A stretch of 13,536 bases of DNA from an uncultured Collinsella sp. (GTDB lineage: Bacteria > Actinomycetota > Coriobacteriia > Coriobacteriales > Coriobacteriaceae): the NCBI GenBank assembly GCA_902470925.1, contig CABRIF010000067.1:1-13536 (forward strand), in the 5' to 3' direction. Both the position numbers and the translations under genes were made by a program. Shown piece by piece: positions 6,771 to 13,536 of the stretch; position 1 is the stretch's first letter, and each line of letters begins with the position of its first letter. The notes beneath the pieces were generated by a model, which did no database searches, was not told the origin of the DNA, and saw only the letters and a program-made list of their open reading frames with translations.

Positions 6771-6917
6771 GTACGAACACGACGGCGTACCGAGCATCTG
6801 CCGTGCCGGGTCGTGCGAGACGAGCGGGCCATACCGCCTGGGGACCCCTGCGTGCCGCCTGCTCGCCCGCCGCGCCGTTGTGTGGACCGCAACGCAAGCG
6901 AGAGGAGCTTGACACCC
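6771..6917 (+). other. GC-rich 5' leader of the MFS gene
   Basis: No gene is supported. The frame is open upstream of the MFS start to 6711, adding 69 residues rich in R and P, but those codons start at or before the predicted transcription start and have no ribosome site. Together with 6563-6770 this forms the 355-bp divergent control region. Confidence 0.5.
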
Positions 6918-8201
6918 ATGAGCGGACATGCAGCCCAGCCGGTCGATGCGAACGCATTGGCCCCCGACACCGGCAAGCCTTTGACCACGATTGAATCCTG
7001 GCGCTTCATGGTGGGATTCATCATCTTCGGCATCATGTGGATGATGTCGGGCACCATCGGATCGAACGTGCTGTTCCCCGAACGCTTCAACACGCTCGGT
7101 ATCGGACAGCCCGAGGCGGTGCTGGCCGCCATGACCTCGACGGGCAGCATCTTCGCCCTGTTCGCCAACTTGATCTTCGGTGCGCTGTCCGACCACTGCC
7201 ATTCGCGGTTCGGCCGCCGTACGCCGTTCATCGTGGTGGGCGGCATCATCTGCGGTGCGGCGTTCTGGAGCACGGCGAACGCCACCACCTTGCCTTGGAT
7301 CGTGGGCTCGTGGTGCGCGCTGCAGATCGGCCTGAACTGCATGCTGGCCCCCGCAATCGCCGTGCTGTCCGACCGCGTACCGGCCAACCGCCGCGGCACC
7401 ATCTCGGCGTTTTACGGCGGCGGGGCAACGGCGGGCCAGTCCATCGGCACGATCATCGGCACGCAGTTTTTGAGCAACCCCGTGCCGGGCTTCGTGATCG
7501 GCACGGTGGCGTGGGTGCTCACGGGTATCCTGGCGGTCGTCATCTGGCCGCGCGAGCGCTCGGCCACCGGCGGCGAGCGTGAGCCGTTCAGCATCGCTCA
7601 GCTCCTCAAGATGTTCGTTCCGCCGCTCGAGAACTGCCGCGATTTCTATCTCGCTCTCGTAGGCCGGCTCATGCTGATCTTCGGGTACTTCTGCATCAAC
7701 GGCTATCAGCTCTACATTCTGGAGAAGTACATGGGGCTTGGCACCGCGCAGGCCGGCGCCGTGCTGTCGTCGATCTCGGTGGTGATCATGGTGGTCTCGC
7801 TGGTGGCATCGGTGAGTTCGGGCGCGATCTCGGATAAGATCGGTCGGCGCAAGCCCATCATCATGGTCGCCTCGATCATGCTGTGCATCGGCATCGCGGG
7901 GCCGTGGCTGCTCAAGTCCGTGGCGGGCATGTACGTGTTCGCGTTGGTGGGCGGCTTCGGGTACGGCGTCTACTCCTCGGTTGACCAGGCGCTGAACGTC
8001 GACGTGCTGCCGTCGAAGGAGAACGCCGGCAAAGACCTGGGCATTCTGAATATCGCCAACACGATCGGCCAGGTGCTTGGGCCCAACGTGACGTCGGCGG
8101 TCGTTGTGGCCACCGGATCGTATTTCCTGACGTTCCCCATCGCGATTGCGCTGGTGGCGTCTGGCATGGTGTTCATCATGCTCATCAAGAGCGCGAAGTA
8201 G
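6918..8201 (+). CDS. MFS sugar transporter (SLC45/GPH-like)
   Basis: 427-residue inner-membrane permease, probably a proton-coupled importer of an intact glycoside. Hydrophobic segments recur through the protein as in a 12-helix MFS carrier, the first at about 31-48. The cytoplasmic loop motif SDHCHSRFGRRTPF (91-104) and its repeat SDKIGRRKPI (305-314) are typical of SLC45/sucrose-transporter-like and GPH-type carriers. I chose the ATG at 6918 because AGGAG lies about ten bases upstream and the family N-terminus begins here; an in-frame extension to 6711 is rejected. The glycosidase start follows 10 nt after the stop, so the transported compound is likely its substrate. No phosphotransferase system is encoded here, so sugar would enter unphosphorylated. 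Confidence 0.88.
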   Translation: MSGHAAQPVDANALAPDTGKPLTTIESWRFMVGFIIFGIMWMMSGTIGSNVLFPERFNTLGIGQPEAVLAAMTSTGSIFALFANLIFGALSDHCHSRFGRRTPFIVVGGIICGAAFWSTANATTLPWIVGSWCALQIGLNCMLAPAIAVLSDRVPANRRGTISAFYGGGATAGQSIGTIIGTQFLSNPVPGFVIGTVAWVLTGILAVVIWPRERSATGGEREPFSIAQLLKMFVPPLENCRDFYLALVGRLMLIFGYFCINGYQLYILEKYMGLGTAQAGAVLSSISVVIMVVSLVASVSSGAISDKIGRRKPIIMVASIMLCIGIAGPWLLKSVAGMYVFALVGGFGYGVYSSVDQALNVDVLPSKENAGKDLGILNIANTIGQVLGPNVTSAVVVATGSYFLTFPIAIALVASGMVFIMLIKSAK

Positions 8202-8211
8202 GGAGATTGGC

Positions 8212-9780
8212 ATGACAGTGAAGATTGATGCGCCGGAGTGCATGGAGCAGTACCGTGTGTTTCCCCTCACGCTTGCGGGACGAGCGACGGGCAACCCCTA
8301 TACCGAGGTGCGGCTGCAGGTGCGCTTCGATTGCGAGGCAGACGGCGGCGATGTAGGCGATAGCTACACGGTGCACGGCTTCTACCAGGGTAATGGCACC
8401 TACGGCGTGCGATTCATGCCGAGTCATGCGGGGACGTGGAGCTTCGAGACAAGCTCGAACGACCCGGCGCTCGACGGGCTCGCCGGTACGTTTGCGTGCA
8501 CGCCGGCATCCGCAGGCAACCATGGGCGCGTGCTGCGGTCGAGCGATGTGCTGCCTCGCGAGACCCCGTTTGGCACCGAGCATGATTTCACGTTCTCCTA
8601 TGAAGACGGCACGGCGTTCCTGCCGTTTGGCACAACCTGCTACGCCTGGACCAATCAGCCTGCATCGGTGCAGGAGCAGACGCTCGCAACGCTCGCCGAG
8701 GCGCCGTTCAACAAGGTGCGCATGTGCATCTTCCCCAAGTTCTACGATTACAATCACGAGAACCCCGAGCTCTACGCCTTCGCGGGGTCGATTGAGGAGG
8801 GCTTCGACCACGAGCGGATGTGCGAGGCGTTCTGGGAGAACCTGGAGCATCGCGTGGCCCAGCTCGACGATCTGGGCATCCAGGCCGACATCATCTTGCT
8901 GCATCCGTACGACAAACCGGAGTGGGGCTTCTCCCGCATGACGCGCGAGCAGGATATCTTCTACCTGACCTATGCCGTGAGACGCCTTTCCGCCTACAAG
9001 AACGTATGGTGGAGCATGGCAAACGAGTTCGACCTCATGCCATGGAAGACGGTTGAGGACTGGGACCGCTACGCGCGTGTGGTCATGGCGAACGACCCGT
9101 ACGGGCATCTGCGCAGCATTCATAACTGCCGCGAGGTATTCGATCACAGCCATCCGTGGATTACGCATGTGAGCTGGCAGCGATGCGACTTGGCGCGCAC
9201 GGCGGAGTGCGTGAGCGAGCTGCGCGCGGCCTACGGAAAGCCGGTGGTGGTCGACGAATGCGCCTACGAGGGAAACATCAACTGGGGGTGGGGCAACATC
9301 TCGGGCGAGGAGATGGTGCGCCGCTTCTGGGAGGGCGTGCTGCGCGGCGGCTATCTGTCGCATGGCGAGACGTTTGTGGATCGCGGTCCGCAGATTTGGT
9401 GGGCGCATGGCGGTACGCTCACCGGTGAGTCGCCTGCCCGCATTGGGTTTTGCCGTGAGTTCATGGAGGCGCTGCCACGCGACATGGACTGGGTGCCCGA
9501 CGAAAAGGGGATGCTTGCGGGCACGCTGACCTGGGATGTTACCTGCATGGCCAACAACCGTGGCACGGGTGAGGACGATATCCTCATCTACTTCGGATTC
9601 TTTGCGCCGGCGTATCGGGAGTTTACGGCGCCTGAGGGAACGGGGTATACCGTGGAGGTCATCGACACGTGGAACATGACGGTCGATGCGCTGCCGGGCG
9701 TGCGCACGGGGTCGTTCCGTGTCGAGCTGCCCGGGCGTCCGTACATGATGGTCCGCCTGCGCGCAGCTGCGGCGGAGTAG
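8212..9780 (+). CDS. DUF5060/DUF4038-type glycoside hydrolase (clan GH-A fold)
   Basis: 522 residues, no signal peptide, so cytoplasmic. An N-terminal beta-sandwich (about 10-98; features YRVFPLTLAG, GFYQGNGTYGVRF, HAGTWSFET) resembles DUF5060. A TIM barrel (about 120-430) of DUF4038/GH5-like type follows, then a C-terminal beta domain (about 450-517; VEVIDTW...GRPYMMVRL) like DUF5605. N271-E272 (WWSMANEFD) and E349 (PVVVDECAYEGN) sit where clan GH-A enzymes carry acid/base and nucleophile. The ATG at 8212 follows GGGAGA; longer in-frame starts lie within the MFS gene. It is 11 nt from the ROK kinase. DUF4038 is the catalytic domain of GH140 apiosidases, so release of apiose or another pentose is a reasonable guess. 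Activity is not established by sequence. Confidence 0.82.
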   Translation: MTVKIDAPECMEQYRVFPLTLAGRATGNPYTEVRLQVRFDCEADGGDVGDSYTVHGFYQGNGTYGVRFMPSHAGTWSFETSSNDPALDGLAGTFACTPASAGNHGRVLRSSDVLPRETPFGTEHDFTFSYEDGTAFLPFGTTCYAWTNQPASVQEQTLATLAEAPFNKVRMCIFPKFYDYNHENPELYAFAGSIEEGFDHERMCEAFWENLEHRVAQLDDLGIQADIILLHPYDKPEWGFSRMTREQDIFYLTYAVRRLSAYKNVWWSMANEFDLMPWKTVEDWDRYARVVMANDPYGHLRSIHNCREVFDHSHPWITHVSWQRCDLARTAECVSELRAAYGKPVVVDECAYEGNINWGWGNISGEEMVRRFWEGVLRGGYLSHGETFVDRGPQIWWAHGGTLTGESPARIGFCREFMEALPRDMDWVPDEKGMLAGTLTWDVTCMANNRGTGEDDILIYFGFFAPAYREFTAPEGTGYTVEVIDTWNMTVDALPGVRTGSFRVELPGRPYMMVRLRAAAAE

Positions 9781-9791
9781 GGAGTTCTGCC

Positions 9792-10748
9792 ATGACCAAG
9801 GGGTATGTCGCGATCGATATCGGCGGCACGAGCGTGAAGTGGGCGCTTATGGACGAGGCCGGCGCGATCGCGGAACGCGGACAGGTGCCCACGGCGTTTA
9901 CCTGCGCCGATGAGTTGATACGAGCCTTGGTCGAGGTCGCGCGGCCGTTTTGCGACCGCGTGGCCGGCGTCGGCGTGAGCGCGCCGGGCGGCATCTTCGA
10001 GGACGACCCCGACGGCACGATCCATCGCGGCGGAGCCCTGCTCTACATGGACGGCGTGCCGCTGGGGCGTCGCCTGCGCGAGGCGCTCGGGGTCCCGGCG
10101 GTGGTCAACAACGATGGCAAGTGCTGCGCGCTGGGAGAATACGCGGCGGGCGCTCTGCGGGGTACGCGTTGCGGTGTGGTTTTGGCCATCGGGACGGGCA
10201 TCGGCGGCGGTATCGTGATCGACGGCCGAGTGCTTCGCGGCGCTCATTGCTTCGCGGGCGAGTTCAGCTTCTTGAACAACGATGTCTCGCAGACGCCGAG
10301 CATCGAGCGGGTGTTTGCCGGAACGAGCGGATGGCGCGGCCTGCGCGCGATGGTGCTTGCGGAAAAGGGCCTGGTGGAGCGGGATGCGCCCGAGATCGAT
10401 GGACGCGTGATCTTCGAGTGGATCGCGGCGGGGGACGCCGCGGCTCGTCGCGGGCTGGAGCGCTACTGCCGTCTGTTCGACGGCTGGCTGGTGAACCTGC
10501 AGGCGGTGCTCGACCCGGATGTGTTCGCGATCGGCGGCGGCATCAGCTGCCATCCCGAGTTGATCGCTTGTATGGATGAGCAGATGGATGAGGTGCTCAA
10601 AGGATATGCGGGTGGCATCGCTGGCATGCCGCGGCCGCGGGTGCGCGCCGCCGAGCTCGGCAACGATGCGAACCTGTATGGCGCGGTGTATGAGTGCCGC
10701 CGTGTGTGCGAGGAGTGGTCGAGGTCTGGCGCGGTGGTTGCGGGCTGA
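9792..10748 (+). CDS. ROK-family sugar kinase (glucokinase or beta-glucoside kinase type)
   Basis: 318 residues, typical ROK length. It would phosphorylate a hexose or glucoside with ATP. Motifs: phosphate-binding AIDIGGTSVKWAL (7-19), catalytic D108 in VVNNDGK, and AIGTGIGGGIV (132-142). The usual ROK zinc site (GH plus CxCGxxGC) is missing: GEFSFL (156-161) stands where GExGH is expected and no cysteine cluster follows, so this belongs to the zinc-free branch, in which beta-glucoside kinases occur. The start is the ATG at 9792 after GGAG at 9781-9784; a longer frame from 9669 is embedded in the glycosidase gene. It lies last in a tight three-gene operon. No N-terminal DNA-binding domain is present, so it is a kinase, not a ROK repressor. 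Confidence 0.88.
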   Translation: MTKGYVAIDIGGTSVKWALMDEAGAIAERGQVPTAFTCADELIRALVEVARPFCDRVAGVGVSAPGGIFEDDPDGTIHRGGALLYMDGVPLGRRLREALGVPAVVNNDGKCCALGEYAAGALRGTRCGVVLAIGTGIGGGIVIDGRVLRGAHCFAGEFSFLNNDVSQTPSIERVFAGTSGWRGLRAMVLAEKGLVERDAPEIDGRVIFEWIAAGDAAARRGLERYCRLFDGWLVNLQAVLDPDVFAIGGGISCHPELIACMDEQMDEVLKGYAGGIAGMPRPRVRAAELGNDANLYGAVYECRRVCEEWSRSGAVVAG

Positions 10749-11178
10749 GCGCGGGGGCGAGGTGCCTTCGCGGGATGGATGTGATGGGGTCGCAGCGGTG
10801 CTGCGGCCCTGTAGGCTGGGCATGAGGGGCCGCGTCGTCGGCGGTGTGGCGGCGACGCGGCCTCCGCTGGTTGAGTGCGGTGGTGGCAGCGATGTGACCC
10901 CGCAGGCTGAGCGCGGCGACGGCGATGTGGCTCCTGTGGGATGAACGCAGCGCCGACGGCAGCGATGTGACCCCGTAGGCTGAGCGCGGCGACGACGGCA
11001 GCGTCGCCGCTGGGGCGATGCGCCCCGAGGCCTCTGATGTTGATCGCGGTCACTATTGCTGAGGCCCGTCCCACCGTCCCACGACGTCTGTGCCGCATAC
11101 GGAGGCGCAATCGGTGGTCGTCGGGCCGCGAGCGCGCTCGGTTGAGCGATGCGGAATGGGTTTTGCTCGCTCAATCGG
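10749..11178. other. GC-rich non-coding region after the ROK gene
   Basis: No gene is supported; frames are open on both strands through low stop density only. A hairpin CGCAGC-GGT-GCTGCG lies at 10791-10805, without a U-tract, and might end the operon transcript. A tandem repeat array is listed separately. Composition turns less GC-rich after about 11150. Confidence 0.5.
10885..10993. repeat. Tandem array with 36-37 bp period
   Basis: 10885-10920 and 10958-10993 are 36 bp and differ at one base; both contain GGCAGCGATGTGACCCCG and end in GCTGAGCGCGGCGAC. Between them, 10921-10957 is a diverged 37-bp copy (GATGTGGCTCC, then CGCCGAC). Further degraded pieces occur on both sides, such as CCCTGTAGGCTGGGC near 10807. 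I see no protein-coding purpose. Confidence 0.65.
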
Positions 11179-11441
11179 CTAAAAGGGGGTTGGTAAAATA
11201 GGCTGGAGAAGTTGCGTGGTCGCAAATGGCATCTAATGGGTGTTTGCGGCCCTGCATAGGGGATGCATAGCGCGTTTTCGTGACTCCAGGCGCCTCGCAG
11301 ACGCTCAATTGAGGCCAATGGAGGGCTTCGCGGGGCTGAAATGGGGCTGCCCGGCCGATTCGGATGCGAGGAAAAACCCATTAGATGCCATTTGTGACCA
11401 CATCGTCAGCCCTCTTTTTCAGACTGACCCCCTATTTTTAG
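11179..11441. repeat. Long inverted-repeat element, possible MITE or RNA
   Basis: Core arms at 11216-11245 and 11372-11401 are 30 bp and pair at 28 positions (core CAAATGGCATCTAATGGGT). The similarity extends outward with small gaps: left arm CTAAAAGGGGGT from 11179, right arm ending ACCCCCTATTTTTAG at 11441, so each arm is about 65-70 bp. The middle 126 bp is unpaired and GC-rich. No transposase is present. It could be a non-autonomous mobile element, a dispersed palindromic repeat or a structured RNA. A 71-aa frame across it (11240-11455) lacks a ribosome site. Confidence 0.65.
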
Positions 11442-11500
11442 ATACAATCCAGTAATGTGCATTCTATTATATAAATATCCGTTCATAGGTATTCTCACCT

Positions 11501-11716
11501 GAAGGGCGTCCGGGGGTCCGCGGTGCTGGCATCTGCGAAGGGCGTCCGGGAGTCCGTGGCGCTGACGCCCACGAAGGGCTGTGCGTCGTCCGTAGCGCTG
11601 ACGCTTGCGGGGGGCATGACAGATCGTGGCGCTGGCGTTCGTGGAGGGTCGCGTGGCAGCCCGCGGCGTTGGCACCCGTGGAGGGCCGCACGGCACCAAT
11701 CGCGGGGACAGCAACA
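11501..11716. repeat. Degenerate 36-bp tandem array, about six units
   Basis: Units begin at 11501, 11537, 11573, 11609, 11644 and 11681. The first three are exactly 36 bp and start GAAGGGC; later ones are 35-37 bp and more diverged. Recurrent pieces are GTCCG, GGCGCTGAC and CGTGGAGGG. The period equals that of the array at 10885-10993 although the sequences differ. It lies between the inverted-repeat element and the GH1 promoter. Confidence 0.65.
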
Positions 11717-11840
11717 TCCGCGCGCCGGTCCTTACCGTGGCGGCGACCTCCCTTCCGGCCCCCGCGTATCAAAACGCATCAACGGAGACTGCCCAATCGT
11801 TCGCAAGTCCGAAAAGAAGTGTCGAAAATTCCCTGCTATC

Positions 11841-11869
11841 TTGAGTGCTTCGTCCGGGCACGGCATACT
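11841..11869 (+). promoter_or_regulatory. Candidate promoter of the GH1 gene within an inverted repeat
   Basis: TTGAGT (11841-11846), a 17-bp spacer and CATACT (11864-11869) form a promoter with the same -10 and spacing as the MFS promoter. TCTTGAGT (11839-11846) and ACTCAAGA (11867-11874) are exact reverse complements enclosing it, so a regulator or a hairpin may act here. The start would be near 11876, about 120 nt before the GH1 start. A further hairpin, CGCGGG-GAATG-CCCGCG, lies in the leader at 11894-11910. Confidence 0.45.
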
Positions 11870-11998
11870 CAAGACAAAAGCGGCGCATCGGAGCGCGGGG
11901 AATGCCCGCGGGCCTCCAGGGTGCATCCCGGCTTTCTGCTGGTGATGCCCTGCTGACATCGGCGCCGCATGCGCGAAGCTGCGAGAGAAGGGACAACA

Positions 11999-13426
11999 AT
12001 GGCATTTCGCAAAGACTTCCTATGGGGCGGCGCTACGGCCGCAAATCAGTGCGAGGGCGCGCACGACGTTGATGGGCGCGGCCTGGCCAACGTCGATGTG
12101 ATGCCGCACGGTCCCGAGCGCTTTGCTGTGGGCGCGGGCGAGCGCCGCATGCTCGCCTTCGAGGACGGCTACTACTATCCGGCGCAGACCGGCATCGACT
12201 TCTACCATCGCTACAAGGAGGATATCGCCCTCTTTGCCGAGATGGGCTTCAAGACCTTCCGCATGTCCTTGGCTTGGACTCGGATCTTCCCGAACGGCGA
12301 CGAGGCCGAGCCCTGCGAGGCGGGTCTGGCGTTTTACGAGGACGTGTTCCGTACCTGCCAGCAGTACGGCATCGAACCGCTCGTCACCATCACGCACTTC
12401 GACTGCCCCATCCATCTCATCAAGGAATACGGCGGTTGGCGCAATCGCAAGCTCATCGAGTTTTACAAGAACCTCGCGCGCGTGCTGTTCACCCGTTATA
12501 AAGGCCTGGTGAAGTACTGGCTCACCTTCAACGAGATCAACATGATCTTGCACCTGCCGTTCATGGGCGCGGGCCTGGTGTTCGAGGAGGGCGAGGACAA
12601 GGCCGCCGTCGAGTACCTGGCTGCTCACAACGAGCTCGTGGCGAGCGCCTGGGCCACCAAGATCGCGCACGAGATCGACCCCGAGGTCAAGGTCGGCTGC
12701 ATGCTCGCCGCCGGCACGTATTACCCGTACAGCTGCCGGCCTGCCGACGTCCGCGCGGCGCAGCTCCAGAATCAGGACAACTACTTCTTCGTCGACGTGC
12801 AGAGCCGCGGGTATTACCCGGCCTATGCGCTCAAGAAGCTGGAGCGCGCGGGCATCGACGTGGGCATGACCGAGGAAGATCGTCGGATCCTGGCCGAGAA
12901 CACGGTCGATTTCATCTCGTTCAGCTACTATTCCACGCGATGCGCGGCGGGGGAGGGGTCGGATGCCGAGCGCACCCAGGGCAACGCGTTCGCCGGTGCG
13001 AAGAACCCGTATCTGGAGGAGAGCCAGTGGGGTTGGGCGATCGATCCGCTGGGCTTCCGCATCACGCTGAATGACCTGTACGACCGCTATCAAAAGCCGC
13101 TGTTCGTGGTGGAGAACGGTCTGGGAGCGCGCGATGAGGTCGAGGCGGACGGCTCCATCAATGACGACTATCGCATCGATTACCTGCGCCAGCATATCCA
13201 GGCCATGCACGATGCGGTGACCGAGGATGGCGTGGACCTGCTCGGATACACCACGTGGGGGCCGATCGACCTGGTGAGCGCGGGCACGGGCGAGATGTCC
13301 AAGCGCTACGGCTTCATCTACGTGGACCGCGACGATGCTGGTGCGGGTACGCTGGCGCGGTCCAAAAAGAAGAGTTTTGACTGGTACAAGAAGGTCATCG
13401 CGAGCAACGGCGAGGATTTGGACTAG
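11999..13426 (+). CDS. GH1 6-phospho-beta-glucosidase
   Basis: 475 residues, one complete GH1 barrel, no signal peptide. It would hydrolyse 6-phospho-beta-glucosides such as phosphorylated cellobiose or aryl glucosides to glucose 6-phosphate and an aglycone or sugar. The acid/base is E179 in LTFNEIN and the nucleophile is E372 in VVENGLG. S427, K435 and Y437 in the stretch SAGTGEMSKRYGFIYVD match the Ser-Lys-Tyr phosphate pocket of phospho-glycosidases; plain beta-glucosidases have an E-W motif here instead. The ATG at 11999 follows GAAGGGA; an ATG at 11969 is also in frame but has no ribosome site. It has its own promoter, over 1.2 kb from the ROK gene. No PTS gene is visible, so the source of the phosphate is open: a distant PTS or the ROK kinase. 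Confidence 0.93.
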   Translation: MAFRKDFLWGGATAANQCEGAHDVDGRGLANVDVMPHGPERFAVGAGERRMLAFEDGYYYPAQTGIDFYHRYKEDIALFAEMGFKTFRMSLAWTRIFPNGDEAEPCEAGLAFYEDVFRTCQQYGIEPLVTITHFDCPIHLIKEYGGWRNRKLIEFYKNLARVLFTRYKGLVKYWLTFNEINMILHLPFMGAGLVFEEGEDKAAVEYLAAHNELVASAWATKIAHEIDPEVKVGCMLAAGTYYPYSCRPADVRAAQLQNQDNYFFVDVQSRGYYPAYALKKLERAGIDVGMTEEDRRILAENTVDFISFSYYSTRCAAGEGSDAERTQGNAFAGAKNPYLEESQWGWAIDPLGFRITLNDLYDRYQKPLFVVENGLGARDEVEADGSINDDYRIDYLRQHIQAMHDAVTEDGVDLLGYTTWGPIDLVSAGTGEMSKRYGFIYVDRDDAGAGTLARSKKKSFDWYKKVIASNGEDLD

Positions 13427-13489
13427 CGGGTTCGCCATATCGGGGCTGTGGGGCGGCGGTGCGACTGGTCCGGGTGGTCGGTGCGGGGC
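13427..13489. other. Short 3' flank, no feature seen
   Basis: 63 bases of GC-rich sequence between the GH1 stop and the adapter. No terminator or start of another gene is visible, so whether GH1 heads an operon cannot be told. Confidence 0.5.
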
Positions 13490-13536
13490 CTGTCTCTTAT
13501 ACACATCTCCGAGCCCACGAGACGTAGAGGAATCTC
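13490..13536 (-). other. Untrimmed Nextera i7 sequencing adapter (right end)
   Basis: Exact reverse complement of bases 1-47, beginning with the mosaic end CTGTCTCTTATACACATCT. It is a library artefact. A long reverse-strand frame overlapping GH1 starts in it with MYKRQ, the translation of the mosaic end often seen in false metagenomic proteins. Confidence 0.98.

Noticed and set aside
9792..10748. ROK-type transcriptional repressor
   Set aside because: No N-terminal winged-helix domain; the protein begins directly with the kinase phosphate-binding motif.
11240..11455. 71-aa frame in the inverted-repeat element
   Set aside because: No ribosome site, and it runs through the right arm of the repeat, whose symmetry explains the sequence better.
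11478..11486. Single LytTR-like box TCCGTTCAT before the GH1 region
   Set aside because: It matches the 9-mer consensus, but no partner lies 21 bp to either side and it is about 360 bp from the proposed promoter.
11501..11716. CRISPR array
   Set aside because: Units are contiguous and diverged, with no constant repeat separated by unique spacers and no cas genes.
12020..13504. 494-aa reverse-strand frame opposite GH1
   Set aside because: Antisense shadow of GH1 that starts inside the adapter (MYKRQ).
1..13536. Terminal inverted repeats of a transposon or linear replicon
   Set aside because: The repeats are exact Nextera adapter sequence with an index, not biological ends.

Overview
The window is a high-GC (by eye) bacterial contig carrying two divergently regulated sugar-catabolism operons and a separate glycosidase gene. 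The protein styles, GC-rich codon use, SLC45/GPH-like MFS permease, split transketolase and GC-rich degenerate spacer repeats suggest an actinobacterium of the class Coriobacteriia, with a gut Collinsella-type organism my best guess. That taxonomy is inference. Both ends are the same untrimmed 47-base Nextera i7 adapter in inverted orientation, so genomic sequence runs only from about 48 to 13489 and both edges are artificial.

Layout. 48-524: regulatory leader with a perfect 16-bp palindrome, two ACCGTT boxes 21 bp apart, and a 46-bp tandem duplication. 525-5640 (+): an L-fucose/L-arabinose isomerase-family protein, a split transketolase (N and C subunits overlapping by 11 nt) and a glycerol-kinase-like FGGY sugar kinase. 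Repeat-rich spacers of 319 and 128 bp interrupt this series. 5810-6562 (-): a TetR-family regulator convergent to the kinase. 6563-6917: a divergent control region with three ACCGTT boxes at exact 21-bp spacing, a sigma70-like promoter and a near-perfect 24-bp palindrome beside the predicted start site. 6918-10748 (+): a tight operon of MFS transporter, DUF5060/DUF4038-type clan GH-A glycosidase and ROK kinase, with gaps of only 10-11 nt. 10749-11998: a 1.25-kb non-coding region with two 36-bp-period tandem arrays and a long inverted-repeat element. 11999-13426 (+): a GH1 enzyme with the phosphate-binding signature of 6-phospho-beta-glucosidases.

Reading as a system. The MFS protein would import an intact glycoside. 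The cytoplasmic GH-A enzyme would release one sugar. The ROK kinase and GH1 enzyme would handle the glucosyl part. The isomerase, FGGY kinase and split transketolase would carry an aldopentose through a ketopentose and its phosphate to central metabolism. This set resembles the transketolase route of D-apiose catabolism (isomerase, apulose kinase, two-subunit apulose-4-phosphate transketolase), and the known apiosidase family GH140 is itself built on DUF4038. My leading but unproven hypothesis is therefore a locus for plant pentosyl-glucosides such as apiosyl-glucosides. The paired ACCGTT boxes at both main promoters match the LytTR-domain binding pattern and suggest co-activation by a LytTR regulator encoded elsewhere, with the local TetR protein probably acting on the 24-bp palindrome.
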